The notes below the pieces were generated by a model that was given only the letters and a program-made list of their open reading frames with translations, was not told the DNA's origin and did not search any database. A DNA stretch of 64,000 nt. Source: Terriglobia bacterium. GTDB lineage: Bacteria; Acidobacteriota; Terriglobia; Terriglobales; Acidobacteriaceae. Made by a program: the position numbers and the translations under genes. Location of the stretch: NCBI GenBank assembly GCA_020073215.1, contig JAIQFO010000001.1:310001-374000 (forward strand), in the 5' to 3' direction. This document shows, one piece after another, positions 18,897 to 26,500 of this stretch (the first letter of the stretch is position 1; the number at the start of each line of letters is the position of its first letter).

Positions 18897-19393
18897 CCGG
18901 AGACCTTCGTGTGGCGCGGGCGCGCTCGCCCGCAGCGTTATCCCCCCTTTCTCCGGTCTTTTGGAATCAAAGACTTGGGAGGAGGTTCCGGCCAGGTCTT
19001 TGGGTTTAAAGGACTTGCTTGTAAAGTCTTTAAGAACCAATGACTTAGCCGAAAGATCCTTCCCCTTCGGCTTCGCTCAGGGTCGCAACCCGACGCGAAA
19101 AATAGAGAATCTTTCCCACCGTCCGGCGACGCTGGCCCGCCTAAGAGCCCCGCCCTTCGCTTCGCGATAGGACGGGCCACCTGTCTGTTACGAAATCCGA
19201 ACAGAAGATGCGAACGCGCTCAACGGGGGAAGGGGTTGTTGTATGGTGTCGCGCATCTCTCGTGACTCTCCGGTCCGGTGAGGCATGCCTTCCCCTCGAG
19301 GCCTCGCGGGGCTGTGGAGTCATTCCTAGGGAGTCAGGGGTGGGCGTGGTTCTGTGCAGAGCCGCGTGCCCACCCTTCGTATTTTGAAGAGTG
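18897..19393. other. Repeat-rich non-coding region
   Basis: No credible gene. It holds a Family B hairpin (GTGGCGCGGGCGCGCTCGCC, from 18910), a degenerate run of GTCTTT/AAAGAC short repeats (about 18955-19055), a Family A copy (19067-19085) and one of two 96-base direct repeats (19086-19181). Confidence 0.65.
19086..19181. repeat. 96-base direct repeat, left copy
   Basis: Begins CAACCCGACGCGAAAA and ends GATAGGACGGGCCACC. A copy of the same length with scattered mismatches lies at 19588-19683 in the same orientation. Together they bracket a RAYT remnant. Confidence 0.75.
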
Positions 19394-19510
19394 GGATTCC
19401 ACCCCCGCCGCGTCTGGGGTAAGTACAAACGCGTGGAGAAGCTGCACTGCATTCACCGAAACCCAGTAAAGCGTGGACTGGTGGAGCGTCCGGAAGATTG
19501 GTTGGTGTAG
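19394..19510 (+). pseudogene. Remnant of a REP-associated tyrosine transposase (RAYT)
   Basis: A 38-codon piece ending at TAG 19508-19510. It reads VWGKYKRVEKLHCIHRNPV followed by KRGLVERPEDW, matching the C-terminal part of the more complete RAYT at 22148-22753 (RNPVKRGLVEQPDQW). The Tyr nucleophile and HUH motif regions are absent, and no matching frame continues upstream of about 19394, so this is a dead fragment. Confidence 0.78.
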
Positions 19511-19587
19511 AGCGGACACTCCTGTCCGCTGCCTCTGACTCGTGCCCGGAGAAGAGGTAGTAGTCGAGATCGAATCGCACTGGACCT

Positions 19588-19683
19588 CAACCCGACGCGA
19601 AAAGCAGGGAATCTTTCCTACCATCCGGCGACGTGCTCCCGCCTGAAAGCCCCGCCCTTCGCTTCGCGATAGGACGGGCCACC
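19588..19683. repeat. 96-base direct repeat, right copy
   Basis: Second copy of the unit at 19086-19181, lying immediately downstream of the HAF-repeat gene stop. The last 35 bases, including the stem around CGCCCTTCGCTTCGCG, are the best conserved part. Confidence 0.75.
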
Positions 19684-19714
19684 CGCCAGAGCCGATAGAG
19701 AACCGGATTCCAGT

Positions 19715-21154
19715 CTACTTGAGCGCAAACACTGCGTGGCCGACAAAGATTCCGTTGATGCTGATGTCTACGCGGTACGTGCCAACGCCCAACGAAGACG
19801 CTGCAAGGTTGTAGACGTACTGGCAAGCAGTGGGATCAATCCTAAAATTTGAGCCACTGTCTGCCGCCATACCGTATGAGTTTTCATCAACTGCACCTAG
19901 CGTTCCGCCCGCAGTTCTAGTCACCGAGATCGTCGCTGGTGGTAATGTGCAGGTTGGTATGTCGTTTTCAGTAAGCGTGAACTTCACCGGAACTACTCCC
20001 CTTCGTGCCTTGAAGACACTGCTGCCGTCAGCGTTGATGGGCCGCTGCACGAAGGCCTTGTAGATAGGGTTGAGACGAACAGCATGCACTCGGCCATCGC
20101 CGGTAACATTCGCTGCGATTTGCCCGGCATCGTTGATGTCGGATGCACCGGATAGATACAAGCCGAAGCCAGCCGGAATTAGGTTGTTAAGGTCATACAT
20201 CACGCCGTTGTTGTAGAGGAAGGCGTGCAGAGCGACGTCACCGCTGGTGAGGGCCCAGCCGACCACTTGACCGGAGGCGTTGATGCCATAGGCCACACTA
20301 AACGTACCGCCGAGCGTGCCGAGGTCATCCTTGGCCGGATTGATGGGGCTGTTGGGAGCCGTGCGGAAGGCGTGGTAGGTGCTGTTATCGCTGATGAGGG
20401 CATAGCCGACCACCTGACCGGAGGCGTTGATGTCAAAGGCCGCACTAAACGTGCCGCCGAGCGTGCCGAGGTCATCCTTGGCCGGATTGATGGGGCTCTT
20501 GGGAGCCGTGCGGAAGGCGTGGTAGGTTGATGAGCGATTGCCGAAAGCGCCGACCACCTGGCCCGAGTCGTTGATGCCGTCAGCCTCGTTCCACGTACCC
20601 GCGAGTGTGCCGAGGTCATCCTTGGCCGGAGTGATGGGGCTGTTGGGAGCCGTGCGAAAAGCGTGGAGAGCTCCGGACCCGCTTGCATACTCGGAGCGTC
20701 CGAGCGCCTGGCCGGAAGCATTGATGGCTTGGGCGAAACTATACATACCGCCGAGCGTGCCGAGGTCATCCGTGGCCGGATTGATGGGGCTCTTGGGAGC
20801 CGTGCGGAAGGCGTGGTAGGTGCTGTTATCGCTGATGAGGGCATAGCCGACCACCTGACCGGAGGCGTTGATGCCAGAGGCCGCACTAAACGTGCCGCCG
20901 AGCGTGCCGAGGTCATCGGTGGCCGGATTGATGGGGCTGTTGGGAGCCGTGCGGAAGGCGTGGTAGGTGCTGTTGCTGGTGGTGGTGCTCGCTTGGCCAA
21001 CAACCTGGCCAGAGTTGTTGATGCCGCTGGCGGAGCCGTAAGTGCCGCCGAGCGTGCCGAGGTCAACGACCGTGTACATCTGTGCGAAGCAGGTGCTTGC
21101 TGCGACGAGCAGCCACAAGCAACATACGACTAAGAGCGTAGTGATTCTTTTCAT
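19715..21154 (-). CDS. Secreted HAF-repeat protein with C-terminal PxKF domain
   Basis: A 479-residue exported protein with a signal peptide (about 1-24, ending TCFAQ). Residues ~28-330 are six HAF repeats, each beginning DLGTLGG and continuing GINASGQVVG and YHAFRTAP, plus a degenerate seventh (DLNNLIPAG). Repeats 2 and 5 are almost identical at DNA level, over about 100 bases near 20378 and 20820, which suggests recent duplication or gene conversion. The last ~100 residues (VFKARRGVVPVKFTL) form a PxKF-type domain. HAF proteins are predicted beta-propeller-like extracellular proteins with unknown ligand. Confidence 0.88.
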   Translation of the reverse strand: MKRITTLLVVCCLWLLVAASTCFAQMYTVVDLGTLGGTYGSASGINNSGQVVGQASTTTSNSTYHAFRTAPNSPINPATDDLGTLGGTFSAASGINASGQVVGYALISDNSTYHAFRTAPKSPINPATDDLGTLGGMYSFAQAINASGQALGRSEYASGSGALHAFRTAPNSPITPAKDDLGTLAGTWNEADGINDSGQVVGAFGNRSSTYHAFRTAPKSPINPAKDDLGTLGGTFSAAFDINASGQVVGYALISDNSTYHAFRTAPNSPINPAKDDLGTLGGTFSVAYGINASGQVVGWALTSGDVALHAFLYNNGVMYDLNNLIPAGFGLYLSGASDINDAGQIAANVTGDGRVHAVRLNPIYKAFVQRPINADGSSVFKARRGVVPVKFTLTENDIPTCTLPPATISVTRTAGGTLGAVDENSYGMAADSGSNFRIDPTACQYVYNLAASSLGVGTYRVDISINGIFVGHAVFALK

Positions 21155-21300
21155 GGGAGACTCCCTTCAACGCGACATCATGAAGTTCCCTGCTAGATTG
21201 CGGGAACGACCCGGGGTCGCGTACTCGAAGTGTCTATATGCGGGGAAGAACGCTGGGGATACGCCGGGAGCGAGTTTATCACTGGGGTCATGTCCATGTG

Positions 21301-21331
21301 GTGACGGGCGTCACCGCTTGATGTGCGGTGA
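21301..21331. terminator. Two adjacent short hairpins after the broken HIRAN gene
   Basis: GTGACgggcGTCAC and the overlapping TCACCGCttgatgtGCGGTGA lie about 80 bases downstream of the HIRAN pseudogene stop (minus strand) and upstream of the HAF gene. Without a T-run they are only a weak terminator candidate. Confidence 0.3.
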
Positions 21332-21409
21332 TCGCCAACAGCCGCACCGCCCACCGGCGGGCTTCCTATTGCGTTCTAGGCACATCCTGAGACGCGGACT
21401 GTCACACGT

Positions 21410-21934
21410 TCAATTTACAGCGTGGGAACCGCCTGTGACCCCCACAATTCGCGCCATCAAAACAAATCCTTCATCCATCCGCGGAGCGAGTTCCTCGGCA
21501 AGGTCGCGAGAGAGATAACCTACTGCTCTCCCAGTCGCGGCTTATCTGGTACATCGGAACAAACGACTCGTCTCACTTGGATCGCGTTACAGTCCACAGG
21601 GTTGTTTGGCTCGCGGACTAAGTACAGTGCGTATCCAGATTGGCACCACTGTTTGATTATCCCCTGTCGATTGGCCCCGTCGGGATTTTCCTTCGTGACC
21701 CCCTCTAATCTTCGTACGGATAGAGCGGACGTGAGGAAAGTTCGGATCGGCGGTGATCTCAGAAAACGGGTACGACTTGCCGTGGTACGCGATTCGCGCT
21801 GTGCTGCCTTCTTCTGCGGGTGGTTTGGTGCGCTCTGCTCCATCGCACAGTGCTTTGATGATCAGATAACAGACCGCGAACACGAGGAAGAGTACAACAA
21901 TCCCAACCATAAATCCCGTCAGCCTTAATGACAC
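21410..21934 (-). pseudogene. Membrane-anchored HIRAN-domain protein, broken by two frameshifts
   Basis: The first frame (GTG 21934, or ATG 21910) encodes a membrane helix (MVGIVVLFLVFAVCYLIIKA) and a linker up to RTKIRG. After a run of five G near 21700 the homology jumps to another frame, GVTKENPDGANRQGI, and runs on through LVREPNNPVDCNAIQV. Near 21525 it jumps back to VGYLSRDLAEELAPRMDEG, ending at TGA 21410-21412. These are the successive blocks of a HIRAN domain, a small module found alone or on DNA-repair and helicase proteins. One extra G and one lost base, restoring the original frame, explain the pattern. It could be a real pseudogene or two sequencing errors. Confidence 0.72.
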
Positions 21935-22048
21935 AGGACTGATCGCGTCCTGTCAATGAAAAGGGTCACATCTTGATGAGAGCGTGACTGTCGACGCGCC
22001 AACGCCTGCCAGCGCCGGGCTGACGGTAAGCTCACCGCGCCGGGATGC

Positions 22049-22081
22049 CCCACTCATTCGCGCACTTTGCGAATGAGTGGG
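22049..22081. repeat. REP hairpin, left of the RAYT gene
   Basis: CCACTCATTCGC (22050-22061) pairs perfectly with GCGAATGAGTGG (22069-22080) around the loop GCACTTT, and one more C-G pair closes it. The hairpin at 22726-22758 is an inverted copy. Confidence 0.85.
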
Positions 22082-22147
22082 TTTCGTCACCATCGGCATG
22101 GATGGGGATCACCGTAAAAACTCAACTCTTGTCGCTAGTCTTACGGG

Positions 22148-22753
22148 ATGACGAAGGGACTGGTTCGTTACTATGGCACCGCGCACCTGCATGTTATTAC
22201 CTGCAGTTGCTAAGGCCGCCAGGTCCAATTGCGTACTGCCCGACGCCGCGACCTTTTCTTAAGAATTCTCGAAGAAACGCGCCGCAAGTACCGCTTCGTC
22301 GTACACGGATATGTCGTGATGCCGGAACACTTTCATCTGCTCATTACCGAACCGGAAGTGGGCGATCCCTCGGTGGTGATGAAAGTCGTCAAACAGCGTT
22401 TTGCGCGGCGCCTGAACCAACTCCGAAAACGGACTGCCTCGGCCCAGATCGCGCTCTGGAATTCTTCTCCCGACCCGGTGTGGCAGAAACGCTTCTACGA
22501 TTTCAATGTGTGGGGCGAACGGAAGCGGATCGAGAAAGTGCGCTACATGCACCGCAATCCTGTGAAGCGCGGACTCGTGGAGCAACCCGATCAGTGGAAA
22601 TGGAGCAGCTTCCGCGCGTATTTCCATGGTGAGCAAGGTCTGGTCCGGATCAACTTACAGGAGTGGCGACTGGAGATCACAGCGCGTCCGCCGGAAACCT
22701 TTACTGACGAACGCAGCACGCAGCGCCCACTCATTCGCAAAGTACGCGAATGA
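22148..22753 (+). pseudogene. REP-associated tyrosine transposase (RAYT) with one nonsense codon
   Basis: A Y1/IS200-like transposase of the RAYT group, which processes REP sequences. From ATG 22148 it reads MTKGLVRYYGTAHLHVITCS, then Cys, TAA (22211-22213), and continues in frame as GRQVQLRTARRRDLFLRILE. The HUH motif HFHLL (within YVVMPEHFHLL) and the C-terminal YMHRNPVKRGLVEQPDQWKW are intact. In relatives recalled from memory the TAA position is a Tyr codon in an N-terminal CSCY-like motif, so one base change would explain it. Restart at TTG 22229 would lose the N-terminal strand. Inverted REP hairpins flank the gene, and its stop lies inside the right one. Confidence 0.85.
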
Positions 22754-22758
22754 GTGGG
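22726..22758. repeat. REP hairpin, right of the RAYT gene
   Basis: CCCACTCATTCGC and GCGAATGAGTGGG form a perfect 13-bp stem around AAAGTAC. It is the reverse complement of the left hairpin except for one loop base, so the pair forms an inverted REP arrangement around the transposase. Confidence 0.85.
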
Positions 22759-22799
22759 GCACCCGAGTTACCTAGGGCACCCGCCGCACGGGGAGAATT

Positions 22800-22890
22800 C
22801 CCTGACCCGACTGGCGTAGTGAGAGGGTAGGGGTCCTTCGACTCCGCCGGAACTTCACTTCGTGAAGTCCCGGCTCCGCTCAGGATGACA
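22800..22890. repeat. Composite ~91-base repeat with internal hairpin, copy 1
   Basis: Starts CCCTGAC and ends GCTCAGGATGACA, with the internal palindrome CTTCACTTCGTGAAG. A second copy lies at 33867-33959 with a few differences. It contains the Family A core at both ends. Confidence 0.75.
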
Positions 22891-22927
22891 ACTGGGTGGA
22901 TGACAACTTGGTGGGCCGGCGGTTTCG

Positions 22928-23635
22928 CTACTCTTGCAACTCTGGCGGAAGGCCGCGGTTAATTGCGGCTCGCACTCTGGCCATCAGGCATTCGCGTTCT
23001 CCGAAATCGGCGGGTTCGATGGGATCGTGAAACTCGACGGTCACCGTCCCTGGACGAATCGCGAAACGCGCTTTCGGCATACATTCTTCCGTCCCTGAGA
23101 TCGTGATCGGCACTACCGGGACTTCGCATTCTTCGGCTAGATAGAACGGACCTTTCTTGAAGGGGAGGAGCTTGCCGTCGAAGGAGCGATGGCCTTCCAC
23201 GTAGATGGTCATGTTCAGTCCCTGCGCGATGACTCTTAGCGCGTCGCGCACCGCGGCGATACCGGCCTCGCGATTGCCGCGGTCGACGGGCACGAGAGAG
23301 CCGATCAACATGATGTGGCCGAGAATTGGGACCTTGAACAATTCCTTCTTCACCATCACCGAAGTGCGGCGCGGAATCAACGGAAGCATAAGCGGCGGAT
23401 CGAGATTGGAGATGTGATTCGACATGAAAATGTAGGTTCGTGCCGGATCGATTTTTTCCAGGCCGAGCGTCCGCACCTTTACGCCGGCGATGCGCACACC
23501 GGTGAATGCCGCCCACATGCAACTGTTGTACAAAAGCCTGATGTCTTTGGTGAGATAGGTCCAGGGAATGGCGACTAGCGCCGCGAAGGGCAGGGCCGCG
23601 GCCCAAAACAGCAGCATGAGAATGGTGCGAAACAC
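22928..23635 (-). CDS. plsC: 1-acyl-sn-glycerol-3-phosphate acyltransferase
   Basis: Acylates lysophosphatidic acid to phosphatidic acid in phospholipid synthesis. The 235-residue protein has an N-terminal membrane segment (LMLLFWAAALPFAALVAIPW). The HX4D acyltransferase motif is NHISNLD (His74, Asp79), and VPVDRGNRE and EGHRSFDGKLLPFKKG are the later conserved blocks. The usual EGTRS reads EGHRS here, a minor variant. First of a run of minus-strand envelope genes (mpl, ldcA, dapF) in map order. Confidence 0.9.
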   Translation of the reverse strand: MFRTILMLLFWAAALPFAALVAIPWTYLTKDIRLLYNSCMWAAFTGVRIAGVKVRTLGLEKIDPARTYIFMSNHISNLDPPLMLPLIPRRTSVMVKKELFKVPILGHIMLIGSLVPVDRGNREAGIAAVRDALRVIAQGLNMTIYVEGHRSFDGKLLPFKKGPFYLAEECEVPVVPITISGTEECMPKARFAIRPGTVTVEFHDPIEPADFGERECLMARVRAAINRGLPPELQE

Positions 23636-23677
23636 CTAGTGCAGGTTCTCCCGTCTGGATTCATCTCCCGCTACTCG

Positions 23678-23752
23678 TTGTCATCCTTGGCGAAGCGAAG
23701 AGTTTACACTCTGCGGCGAACAGCAGGTCCTTCGCTTCGCTCAGGATGACAA
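23678..23752. repeat. Inverted pair of Family A repeats
   Basis: TTGTCATCC...CGAAGCGAAG (23678-23700) and CTTCGCTTCGCTCAGGATGA (from 23730) face each other and could form a long imperfect hairpin between plsC and mpl. Confidence 0.7.
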
Positions 23753-23805
23753 TTCATAAGGGGTGGCGGCTATGCACGATGCGACCCCACGCCTATCACG
23801 CGCCG

Positions 23806-25248
23806 TTATGCATGTGCTCCGAGCTGGCGCAGCCGTTGCGGTAGCTTCTCATAGATGCCGCCGAATCCGCCATTGGAGAGAATGGCAACCACGTCTCGCG
23901 GGCGCAGTTCGGGCGCGATCGCGTTCACGATGGATTCGGCATCGGGGAGGATGCGCGCTGGCTTGCCGCGCTTCTGAATCTCTCCGATCACGCGATTCAG
24001 ATCCAGGCGTTCCGCCTCGGGAATCGCCTCGGACTTGAAGATGGCCGCTACCACTACCTGATCGGCTTGCGCCAGGCTGCGGGCTAGCGCATCCTGCAGG
24101 ACGTTGCGGCGCATGGTGTTCGAACGCGGTTCCAGCACCACCCACAGACGCGATTCGGGATAGCGCGCCCGCAACGCTCGAATCGTCTGCTCGATGGCGG
24201 TTGGATGATGCGCGAAGTCGTCGATGATGGTGATTCCGTTGACCTCGGCCTTCACCTCAAGCCTGCGCTTCACGCTGCGAAACGTTTCCAGAGCCTTCGC
24301 GATCGCATCTTTCGAAGCTCCATAGTTCGCTGCCAGCGCCGCCGCGGCCGTCGCATTCCAGACGTTGTATTCTCCGCCTAGCGGAAAGTTGAAGTCGGCC
24401 CAGGGCTTTCCCTCGCGCAGCACCGACCAGGACGTTCGGTCCTCGCCCAGCTTCAGATTTGCGATTCTCCAGCCCGCGCTATCGGCCTTCGAATGGAAAA
24501 CGCCGTAACGCTCTACTGGACAGAAGGCTTTCTGCAGGCAGCGGTCGATGCTCTTGCTCTGGCTTTCGCTCGAATCGAAGGCAACAATTCGCCCGCGTCG
24601 CGGAACCAGGTTTACCAAGCGCTTGAAGGCTGTCTCCACCGCATCCAGATCTTTGTAGATATCGGCGTGGTCGAATTCTACCGAGGTTAGAATCACGGAA
24701 TCCGGAAAGTAGTGCATGAATTTCGGACCCTTATCGAAGAACGCGGTGTCGTACTCGTCGCCTTCCAGGATAAAGTGCTTGCCTTCGCCGAGCCCAAAGC
24801 TGCGGCCGAAATTCTCTGGAATGCCGCCGATGAGGAACGATGGCTGAAGACCAGCGGTCTCGAAGATCCACGTGAGCATTGACGTCGTTGTGGTCTTGCC
24901 ATGGGTTCCGGCTACCACCAGAACGTCCTTCCCTACCAGGAATTCATCATGCAGAATCTGGGGCAGCGAACAGAACGGAATGCGCTGGTCGAGCACGCGC
25001 TCCAGTTCCACGTTCCCGCGAGAAAGCGCGTTTCCTACGACGACCAGATCGGGGCTGGGATCGAGGTTGGCATCGGCAAACGGCTGCGCTACCGGGATGC
25101 CCAACGATTCGAGAAACGTCGACATCGGCGGATAGGCCGCGGCGTCCGAACCGGTGACGCGAAAGCCGCGCTCTTGCAGCATGCCGGCGAGCGAAGCCAT
25201 CGCCGTGCCGCAGATGCCGATCAGGTGAATGTGTTTTTTCTGGGACAT
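23806..25248 (-). CDS. mpl: UDP-N-acetylmuramate:L-alanyl-gamma-D-glutamyl-meso-DAP ligase
   Basis: Mur ligase-family enzyme that attaches recovered murein tripeptide directly to UDP-MurNAc, so it belongs to peptidoglycan recycling. The N-terminal domain starts HIHLIGICGTAMASLAGML, the ATP-binding P-loop is GTHGKTTTTSM near residues 113-123, and EGDEYDTAFFDKGPKFMHY is an Mpl-specific block. The C-terminal domain has DDFAHHPTAI, and the metal/ligand Arg region ends the protein. At 480 aa it is slightly longer than E. coli Mpl. It lies 87 bases downstream of ldcA on the same strand, another recycling gene. Confidence 0.94.
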   Translation of the reverse strand: MSQKKHIHLIGICGTAMASLAGMLQERGFRVTGSDAAAYPPMSTFLESLGIPVAQPFADANLDPSPDLVVVGNALSRGNVELERVLDQRIPFCSLPQILHDEFLVGKDVLVVAGTHGKTTTTSMLTWIFETAGLQPSFLIGGIPENFGRSFGLGEGKHFILEGDEYDTAFFDKGPKFMHYFPDSVILTSVEFDHADIYKDLDAVETAFKRLVNLVPRRGRIVAFDSSESQSKSIDRCLQKAFCPVERYGVFHSKADSAGWRIANLKLGEDRTSWSVLREGKPWADFNFPLGGEYNVWNATAAAALAANYGASKDAIAKALETFRSVKRRLEVKAEVNGITIIDDFAHHPTAIEQTIRALRARYPESRLWVVLEPRSNTMRRNVLQDALARSLAQADQVVVAAIFKSEAIPEAERLDLNRVIGEIQKRGKPARILPDAESIVNAIAPELRPRDVVAILSNGGFGGIYEKLPQRLRQLGAHA

Positions 25249-25259
25249 TCGATCTCGTG

Positions 25260-25335
25260 GAATTGCAGATTGCAGAAGTCAGATTGCAGAAGTGAGAGCT
25301 TCCTTCTTGCAATCTGACTTCTTACTTCTGACTTC
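25260..25335. repeat. Inverted repeat made of CAGATTGCAGAAGT units
   Basis: GCAGATTGCAGAAGT and a partial second copy are mirrored by CTTGCAATCTGACTTCTTAC and ACTTCTGACTT between ldcA and mpl. The RNA could fold into a long hairpin. A similar but different AT-rich structure is at 41456-41545. Confidence 0.6.
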
Positions 25336-26283
25336 CTATTTCACCGTCGCTGCTTCCAGAATCCGCAGTTCTACGGTGTCGTCCACGGTCAGGCGCGCCC
25401 GCACTCCGATCGGCAGGGTGATGTTCGCGCGCGAGACATGTCCCGAGCGTAACCCGAACGCTACCGGAATCCGCAAGTCTTTGACAATCCGCAGAATCAC
25501 ATCCTCCAGCGTGTAATCCTGATCCGGACCTTGCCGGCAATCCAGCATTTCGCCGAAGACCATGCCCCGCACCTCGTTCAGCTTGCCCGCCAGTTTCAGC
25601 TGCATCAACATGCGGTCGATCTGGTAGGGCTTGGTGGCGACGTCTTCGATAAAGAGGACCGTGCCTGCGGTTCGAATTTCGTGTTGCGTACCTAGGGACG
25701 CCACCAGCATCGACAGGCACCCGCCGTAAAGGATTCCCTCCACCTGCCCCGGCGCGAGGGGCCTGGCTCCCGAACCTTGCGCGATGCTCCAGTCCGTGGC
25801 GCCGCCTAATGCGTTCTGCCACGACTCCAGATCCAGGCCGTCGGCAATGGTGAAATCCTTGGCCGCCATGGGGCCATGGAACGTGACGAAGTTCGCGGAA
25901 TCAGCCATGCAGCACACCAGCGTCGTAATATCGCTGTAGCCCACCAGGATCTTGGGATGGGGAACGATTTTTTTCGGATCCAGCATCAGAGGGAGGTAGT
26001 TCGATCCATAGCCTCCTCGGGCGCAGATGATGGCGCGGACATCGTCGCGCGCGAACATGTCTTCCAGTTCGCGCGCCCGGCGCTCCACCGATCCGGCAAA
26101 GTACAGATCGCGGTCGAGGATCGACTCGAAATAAAACGGCTCATAGCCGGCGCGACGCAGACCGTTGCAGCCTGCCTCCAGTGATTCCCGGTTGACGTTC
26201 GAGGCGGGCGCAACAATTCCCACCCTGTCGCCGGGACGGAGGACGCGTGGCTTGATTCGCGAGTTCCTGGAAATGGCTACCAT
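25336..26283 (-). CDS. ldcA: Muramoyltetrapeptide carboxypeptidase (LD-carboxypeptidase, S66)
   Basis: Removes the terminal D-Ala from murein tetrapeptide in the cytoplasm, producing the tripeptide that Mpl re-uses. The 315-residue protein has no signal peptide. The nucleophile Ser117 sits in VGYSDIT. The remaining catalytic residues of the S66 Ser-Glu-His triad would be the Glu in FIEDVATKPYQIDRM and the His in SGHVSRANITLPIG. ARGGYGSNYL near residues 88-97 is the conserved N-domain loop. Its position next to mpl supports a recycling role. Confidence 0.93.
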   Translation of the reverse strand: MVAISRNSRIKPRVLRPGDRVGIVAPASNVNRESLEAGCNGLRRAGYEPFYFESILDRDLYFAGSVERRARELEDMFARDDVRAIICARGGYGSNYLPLMLDPKKIVPHPKILVGYSDITTLVCCMADSANFVTFHGPMAAKDFTIADGLDLESWQNALGGATDWSIAQGSGARPLAPGQVEGILYGGCLSMLVASLGTQHEIRTAGTVLFIEDVATKPYQIDRMLMQLKLAGKLNEVRGMVFGEMLDCRQGPDQDYTLEDVILRIVKDLRIPVAFGLRSGHVSRANITLPIGVRARLTVDDTVELRILEAATVK

Positions 26284-26326
26284 TGGGATTCGATCTTACC
26301 AGCCTTGGGCGATCCTGGCGCTCAAA

Positions 26327-26500
26327 CCCAGCGCCTAAAGGCGCTTGATGCTTGTGCTCTTGCGGCATGCCTGAAGGCATGCCCTGATACGAACCTCACA
26401 CCGAATACTGAGGACGGCCTGATGCGAGTCTCACACCGATTGCGAGTCTCACACCGAATACTAGCGCACGCCCTGATACGAGTCTCGCGTTCGCCGAATG
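26327..26500. repeat. Family C repeat cluster (GCCCTGATACGA)
   Basis: Two hairpins, GCGCCTAAAGGCGC and GCATGCCTGAAGGCATGC, are followed by GCCCTGATACGAACC. Three further degenerate copies of CTGATxCGAGTCTCACACCG run up to the dapF stop. The same hairpin plus GCCCTGATACGAAAC occurs at about 40665, 41883 and 52887. Confidence 0.8.

Noticed and set aside
20225..21133. Several plus-strand frames opposite the HAF-repeat gene
   Set aside because: They are repeated shadows of the HAF DNA repeats, without signal peptide or known domain.
22045..22632. 195-codon frame overlapping the RAYT gene in another frame
   Set aside because: The RAYT frame carries the HUH and RNPVKRGL motifs; this frame runs through the REP hairpin and has no domain.
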